Shown: positions 42,805 to 45,931 of the stretch, one piece after another
How positions within the stretch are numbered: the stretch's first letter is position 1
Layout: the number at the start of each line of letters is the position of its first letter
NCBI GenBank assembly: GCA_026692965.1
Contig: JAPLNF010000330.1
Coordinates: forward strand, 800 to 46,730
DNA: 45,931 nucleotides
From: Planctomycetota bacterium
Lineage (GTDB): Bacteria; Planctomycetota; Planctomycetia; Gemmatales; Gemmataceae
Direction: 5' to 3'
Notes under the pieces: model-generated
The model's database searches: none
The model's input: the letters and a program-made list of their open reading frames with translations, nothing else
Told to the model about the DNA's origin: nothing
Program-made: the position numbers and the translations under genes

Positions 42805-45288
42805 ATGAATAAGATTCTTCGAACTTTGGCCCTTTCTGCTTTTTTTGCAATTTCTTTTACGGGTTGCGGCGGAGAAAAATCTGCACCAAAGCAAGAAAAG
42901 AAAACTAATTCGGCCCCAACTAACAAACCTGAAGACAAAAAAACTGCTGTTTCAACACCTGCTGTAAAAGAGGAGATCAAGGCAGAAAACAAGGTTGTTA
43001 AATCTTCGGCCCCTTTAGCTGTGGAATGGAGTCACTGGCGCGGCCCGACCCAAAATGGTGTTTCCACTGATAAAAACCTCCCAGAAAAGTGGTCCCCAAA
43101 CCCCGCAACCGCAGACAACAACTTGGTTTGGAAAACCCCTTTTGGCGGTCGTACCACTCCTATTGTTCAAAATGATCGTGTTTACATCATCAATAAAGTT
43201 GGTAAAGGTATTTCCGAACAAGAAAGAGTCATGTGCTTTTCCATGAAAGATGGCAAGCTTCTTTGGGAATACAAGTTTAATGTTTTCCACACAGATATTG
43301 TTAGTGTTCGGCTTGGCTGGACCAATATGACTGGAGACCCAGAAACTGGCAATGTTTATGCCCACGGTACCCAAGGCTTGCTATTTTGTTTTGATAAAGA
43401 CGGCAAAGTTCTTTGGTCGAAATCACTGACAGAAGAGTACGGTAGAATCACTGGGTATGGTGGTCGTGTTACCAGCCCGATAGTTGATGGCGATCTCCTC
43501 ATTATTGGGATGATAAATGCAAGCTGGGGCGATCAAGGGATGGGCCGAAATAGGTTTGTTGCGTTCAACAAAAAAACCGGCGTAATTCAATGGTGGGCAT
43601 CCACCGGTAACCCTATTAAAGATACTTACTATTCTTATCCTGTTGTTGCCAACATCAACGGGCAACGCTTACTTATTAGTGGTGGTGGTGATGGTGGCGT
43701 ACACGCCTTCAAAGTAAACACTGGCGAAAAAGTTTGGAGCCATCTTTTCGGTAGTGGTTCCATCAACTGCTCACCTGTTGTTCAAGATAATTTCGTCTAC
43801 ATTGGGCAGGGTGAAGAAAATATTGGTGCAAATACTCAGGGCAGGGTGCTTTGCCTTGACGCTGGCACTGTAACCAACGGCCAGCCTAAAGTTGTTTGGC
43901 AAGCTGATGGCATCAAAGCAAAATTTGCCTCACCTGTTATTAACGACGGCATTCTTTACATGTGTGGTGAAGTCGGTTCCCTACATGCCTTAGAAGCTTC
44001 TTCAGGCAAAGAACTTTGGAAGTTCCAATACGGTCGAAATACGAAAGGTTCTCCCGTTCTTGCGGATGGTAAACTTTATATTGCCGAAGTTAACTCCAAA
44101 TTTCACATCCTGCAGCCTTCCAAGGAAGGTTGCAAACGACTTCATGCACAACTTTTCAAGGGTAAACCTGGGGAAGACGGCAACGCAGGCGAAGATGTTG
44201 AAATCAATGGCAGCCCTGCAATCATTAACGGCAAAATCATTTTCATGACTAGTGAAGATCTTTACTGCATTGGAAAACCAGATTGGAAGCCTTCTGCTCC
44301 CGAAGTTAAAACTGAAACCAAAGCGGTTACTTTAGGAGAGGCCGCACATTTGCAAATTGTTCCTGCTGACTTTGTTCTAAACCCTGAAGCAAAACAATCC
44401 CTTGCTGCTTATGCTTACGATGCCAAAGGCAACAAAATTGGACCTGTTGAAGTAGAATGGTCGCTTGCTGGAGTAAGGCCGCCAGAAGGCCTGCCACCTG
44501 CACCTCCTGCCGCACCTGGAACTCCTGCTCCAACACCCCCTCCTCCTTTAAATGGGAAGCTAAGTAATGAAAAGGGAATGGATACCGTTCTTGAGATTAG
44601 CAAAGCTCCGCCAGCACAGTTTGGCAGAGTGGTAGCAAAGGCTGGGAAGTTAACTGCTGAAACTAGGGTTAGAGTATCCCCGGTTCTTCCTTATGCGCCA
44701 AACTTCGCCAATATTCCAGAAAAGCGAACTCCAGGTGGTTGGATCAACTGTCAGGGCAAGTTTGAAATGGTTACTGTTGATGGTAAAAAGATTTTGAAGA
44801 AACTTGCTGTAAATCCAAGCCCATTGGTGGCTAGGGCAAATGCATTTATCACGATGCCAGACCTTACTGAATACACAATTCAGGCAGACATGATGGGCAC
44901 CAAGGTTCGCGATGATCTTCCCGATATGGGCGTTGTTGCAAACCGATATACTTTCATGTTAACTGGAAAAACCAAGTCTTTAAGGCTTATTTCTTGGGAT
45001 GCATTACCTAGAGTTGATAAGACTATTTCTTATCCATGGGAGCCCAATGTTTGGTATACCTTTAAACTATCTTTTGAAAAAGCGACAGGTACTGAAGGTA
45101 CAATTCGTGGCAAAATCTGGCCCAGAGATAAGCCCGAACCAGCAGAATGGACCCTTGAGTTCAAAGACCCAGTTGCAAACCTTGAAGGTAGCGCTGGAGT
45201 TTATGGCTACGCTGCTGGTATACTTGAAAATCAACCTGGGACTGAAATCTTTTACGATAATGTAAAGGTTCTCCCAAACAAAAAGTAA
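42805..45288 (+). CDS. large PQQ-like beta-propeller lipoprotein
   Basis: The 827-residue product starts at the ATG at 42805 with AAGGA eight bases upstream; the frame is open earlier, but those 35 residues have no such site and precede a normal lipoprotein signal. The lipobox FTGC (Cys20) predicts a lipid anchor. A Lys/Ala-rich linker is followed by a beta-propeller (about residues 105-500: WSHWRGPTQNGVSTDKNLPEKW, CFDKDGKVLW, AFNKKTGVIQW, ALEASSGKELW). A domain with a Pro-rich loop (near residue 575) and a C-terminal concanavalin/LamG-like domain (about 670-827, ending YDNVKVLPN) complete it. Such combined proteins are typical of planctomycetes and probably bind surface or carbohydrate ligands. 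Function is not known. Confidence 0.88.
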   Translation: MNKILRTLALSAFFAISFTGCGGEKSAPKQEKKTNSAPTNKPEDKKTAVSTPAVKEEIKAENKVVKSSAPLAVEWSHWRGPTQNGVSTDKNLPEKWSPNPATADNNLVWKTPFGGRTTPIVQNDRVYIINKVGKGISEQERVMCFSMKDGKLLWEYKFNVFHTDIVSVRLGWTNMTGDPETGNVYAHGTQGLLFCFDKDGKVLWSKSLTEEYGRITGYGGRVTSPIVDGDLLIIGMINASWGDQGMGRNRFVAFNKKTGVIQWWASTGNPIKDTYYSYPVVANINGQRLLISGGGDGGVHAFKVNTGEKVWSHLFGSGSINCSPVVQDNFVYIGQGEENIGANTQGRVLCLDAGTVTNGQPKVVWQADGIKAKFASPVINDGILYMCGEVGSLHALEASSGKELWKFQYGRNTKGSPVLADGKLYIAEVNSKFHILQPSKEGCKRLHAQLFKGKPGEDGNAGEDVEINGSPAIINGKIIFMTSEDLYCIGKPDWKPSAPEVKTETKAVTLGEAAHLQIVPADFVLNPEAKQSLAAYAYDAKGNKIGPVEVEWSLAGVRPPEGLPPAPPAAPGTPAPTPPPPLNGKLSNEKGMDTVLEISKAPPAQFGRVVAKAGKLTAETRVRVSPVLPYAPNFANIPEKRTPGGWINCQGKFEMVTVDGKKILKKLAVNPSPLVARANAFITMPDLTEYTIQADMMGTKVRDDLPDMGVVANRYTFMLTGKTKSLRLISWDALPRVDKTISYPWEPNVWYTFKLSFEKATGTEGTIRGKIWPRDKPEPAEWTLEFKDPVANLEGSAGVYGYAAGILENQPGTEIFYDNVKVLPNKK

Positions 45289-45348
45289 CCTCGTGTGTAG
45301 TTGATTTCGTTATCTCTTTAATCATTGATTTTTTAACGGAAAGTAAAC

Positions 45349-45931
45349 ATGACCAGCAAAAACAAGACAATTAGGCGCCTTTCTATTCTCGGTATTACCG
45401 CTGCAATTCTTACAGGAGCTGCCTCCCAATATTTTTGGGTCGAACCAAAAGTAGAGGCTGTTGCGCTTCAAGATGCACCTGGGCCCGCTGCAACTACCAA
45501 AGATTGGGCACTATTCGGGGGCTCTGTTAGCAGAAATCTCGTCAATCTCGTTGAAAAAAATCTCCCGGAATCTTGGAGCAATGAAGAAGGCAAAAAGAAA
45601 AATGTTAAATGGGTGGTCGATTTAGGCTCCAAAGCTTACGGCGGACCAATCATTTATCGTGGAAGAATTTATTTAGGCACCAACAATGATGCTCCTCGTG
45701 ATCCTAGCATCAAAGATGACAAAGGCATCATCATGTGCCTTGATGAAAAAACTGGCGAACTTCTCTGGCAATCCGTTCACGACAAATTGCCCGCTGGCAG
45801 GGTTAACGACTGGCCTCGCGAAGGTATCTGCTCAAGTCCCGTAGTTGAAGGCAACCGCCTTTATTATGTTAGCAACCGCTGTGAAGTTATCTGCGCAGAC
45901 ACCGAAGGGTTGATGGATGGCAAAAACGATG
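45349..45931 (+). CDS. PQQ-like beta-propeller protein, 3' end cut off by the window
   Basis: The frame opens with the ATG at 45349 (AACGGAAAG upstream) and stays open to the window end, giving the first 194 residues. A Lys/Arg-rich start and a hydrophobic run (LSILGITAAILTGAASQYFW) form a signal or membrane anchor, and a short linker follows. The propeller begins with DWALFGGSVSRNLVNLVEKNLPESW and the blade motif CLDEKTGELLW. This matches the planctomycete PQQ-like family, and ADTEGLMDGKND near the end is characteristic of a long subfamily. It lies 60 bases after the lipoprotein gene on the same strand and is likely in the same operon. The rest of the protein must be read outside this window. 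Confidence 0.88.
   Translation, partial: MTSKNKTIRRLSILGITAAILTGAASQYFWVEPKVEAVALQDAPGPAATTKDWALFGGSVSRNLVNLVEKNLPESWSNEEGKKKNVKWVVDLGSKAYGGPIIYRGRIYLGTNNDAPRDPSIKDDKGIIMCLDEKTGELLWQSVHDKLPAGRVNDWPREGICSSPVVEGNRLYYVSNRCEVICADTEGLMDGKND

Noticed and set aside
38775-45931. PQQ-dependent dehydrogenases
   Set aside because: The propeller blade motifs match the fold, but the cofactor and calcium residues of quinoprotein enzymes are not seen; these are better called PQQ-like repeat proteins.

Overview
The window looks like chromosome from a low-GC member of the Planctomycetota. The evidence is a DUF1559-type prepilin-like protein followed by a small lipoprotein, several secreted beta-propeller proteins of the planctomycete PQQ-like kind, a zinc-ribbon/TPR membrane protein, and Gfo/Idh/MocA and Tat-exported enzymes. 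Family or genus cannot be named safely. LptD, YidC and diacylglycerol kinase point to a two-membrane cell envelope. I see no tRNA, rRNA, CRISPR array, insertion sequence or phage gene, and no gene-free stretch longer than about 200 bases.

Layout. 1-5674 (+): the 3' end of a DUF1559 gene, a lipoprotein, a CDP-alcohol phosphatidyltransferase, then a four-gene ABC importer (binding protein, ATPase, two permeases) whose ATPase gene is broken. 5752-20307 (-): two exported TPR proteins, a zinc-ribbon/TPR membrane protein, ispG, mnmE, yidC, a metallophosphoesterase and a secreted protein that resembles a subtilase without its catalytic Asp. 20425-21219 (+): a lone short-chain dehydrogenase. 21231-37050 (-): an M20 peptidase, dgkA, lptD, an RNase E/G gene, a small hypothetical gene, a sugar-less PTS set (EI, HPr, EIIA) headed by hpf, then a Gfo/Idh/MocA oxidoreductase, a dimethylformamidase-like Tat protein and a GlmU-like nucleotidyltransferase. 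37235-45931 (+): an MFS transporter, two adjacent beta-propeller proteins, a PaaK-like CoA ligase, a large beta-propeller lipoprotein and the start of another beta-propeller protein that runs off the window.

How the genes fit together. Much of the middle block serves the cell envelope: ispG (isoprenoid precursors), yidC (membrane insertion), lptD (outer-membrane LPS assembly) and dgkA (lipid recycling). The hpf-EIIA-HPr-EI set resembles the nitrogen-type regulatory PTS: no EIIB or EIIC permease lies nearby, so phosphate probably serves signalling and not sugar import.

The most notable observation is that two unrelated conserved genes, the ABC ATPase (3108-4056) and PTS enzyme I (29918-31491), each carry an internal out-of-frame deletion that removes a catalytic segment: the H-loop in one, and the Asn-Asp to active-site Cys region in the other. 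Either these are real pseudogenes or the assembly lost sequence at both places. Other points of interest are an RNase E/G whose S1 domain is split by a roughly 320-residue acidic and Gly/Arg-rich insertion, and the subtilase-like protein.
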